NCBI GenBank assembly: GCA_016845785.1
Contig: JAERSH010000065.1
Coordinates: forward strand, 1 to 64,000
Direction: 5' to 3'
DNA from: Fidelibacterota bacterium
Lineage (GTDB): Bacteria; Fidelibacterota; Marinisomatia; Marinisomatales; TCS55
Length of the DNA: 64,000 nucleotides
In this document: positions 63,751-64,000 of the stretch, in pieces
Layout of the letters: each line of letters begins with the position of its first letter
Numbering within the stretch: position 1 is the first letter of the stretch
Program-made: the position numbers and the translations under genes
Notes under the pieces: generated by a model
What the model was told of the DNA's origin: nothing
The model's input: only the letters and a program-made list of their open reading frames with translations
Database searches by the model: none

Positions 63751-64000
63751 TTATTTCTCATCATACCTTTCTTCATACATGGCTTTCAATGCCTTGACTT
63801 CATCGGGATTTAGCCCCTTCTTCCACAGGTGCTCTTCTGCCATCATCATTTTATCAATTCTGTTTTGGTATTTTTTACCCATAGATGACGAATGCTCTTT
63901 TGCCGCTTTCACCACTGAAGGAAGGAATTTATTATAATAATGCTTAGAGACTTCATACATCCCATGCCAGTGTGTATAGTCTGGTCCCATCATGGAGGCA
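63751..64000 (-). CDS. C-terminal fragment of a probable multiheme cytochrome c (HAO/octaheme-like)
   Basis: Only the last ~82 residues lie in the window; the frame is open to the edge. The visible MMGPDYTHWHGMYEVSKHYY with a helical, charged tail (AEEHLWKKGLNPDEVKALKAMYEERYDE) is reminiscent of the C-terminal helices of octaheme hydroxylamine-oxidoreductase-like or tetrathionate-reductase-like cytochromes. No CxxCH occurs in the visible part, so this is a judgement by pattern. The 116 bp between it and SQR are AT-rich, with an AAAAGGAC ribosome site for SQR and no strong terminator. Confidence 0.4.
   Translation of the reverse strand, partial: ASMMGPDYTHWHGMYEVSKHYYNKFLPSVVKAAKEHSSSMGKKYQNRIDKMMMAEEHLWKKGLNPDEVKALKAMYEERYDEK

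Noticed and set aside
1-64000. CRISPR arrays, insertion sequences, prophage, tRNA or rRNA genes
   Set aside because: No regular repeat-spacer pattern, transposase, integrase or structural RNA signature was seen on either strand; intergenic gaps are all short.

Overview
The window reads as a chromosomal segment of a moderately AT-rich, Gram-negative, marine-type heterotroph of the FCB superphylum. Candidatus Marinimicrobia (SAR406) is my best guess. It rests on the combination of outer-membrane proteins (a DUF5916/CBM9-like barrel, a TonB-receptor barrel, an alginate-export-type porin), alternative complex III, two caa3-type oxidase clusters and a NarGHJI nitrate reductase. No rRNA or other phylogenetic marker is present, so the placement is an inference. 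Nearly everything is on the minus strand; the one clear exception is a very large plus-strand gene at 24522-28991. I saw no tRNA, rRNA, CRISPR array, insertion sequence or phage gene.

Region 1 (1-13.7 kb) is an uptake and acyl-CoA region. A LivHM-BP-BP-LivG-LivF ABC transporter with two tandem binding-protein paralogues is followed by an acyl-CoA ligase, a sodium:amino-acid symporter and a dimethylglycine/sarcosine dehydrogenase-like enzyme cut by the window edge. Upstream lie a TetR regulator with two matching palindromic sites, a MaoC hydratase, and an acyl-CoA dehydrogenase that is fused in frame to the tail of a TonB-dependent receptor. That fusion is a deletion or assembly junction rather than a sensible enzyme.

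Region 2 (13.7-24.4 kb) holds a DUF5916 outer-membrane protein, pterin carbinolamine dehydratase, a MATE exporter and an exported acetolactate decarboxylase. Next comes a compact redox/sulfur operon (thioredoxin, ECF sigma, zinc anti-sigma, rhodanese, DUF6132, DUF302, a tiny ORF, FmdB). The tiny ORF has an in-frame TGA followed by a SECIS-like hairpin and is a candidate selenoprotein. An SLC13 permease and a GAF/HD-GYP protein follow.

Region 3 (24.5-29 kb) is one giant gene joining an acyl-CoA-synthetase-like domain, a HEAT-like region, a kinase-like region and a GNAT-like tail. Its architecture is unfamiliar to me.

Region 4 (29-64 kb) is a respiratory island, all on the minus strand. In transcription order it has a multiheme cytochrome fragment, SQR-like flavoprotein, TusE/DsrC and DsrE-like proteins, an Rrf2 regulator, a diheme cytochrome c, NarGHJI, two NarK transporters, the NO-repair protein Ric and alternative complex III (ActA-F). 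These are followed by a porin, oxidase cluster 2 (II-I-III-III-IV), a second Rrf2 regulator, oxidase cluster 1 (I-III-IV-x-x-II) and the haem A/copper assembly genes ctaA, ctaB, sco1 and DUF420. The picture is a quinone-based chain in which quinol can feed nitrate reductase directly, or ACIII and then either of two oxygen-reducing oxidases. Sulfide oxidation may supply electrons, and Fe-S-type Rrf2 regulators sit at the joints.
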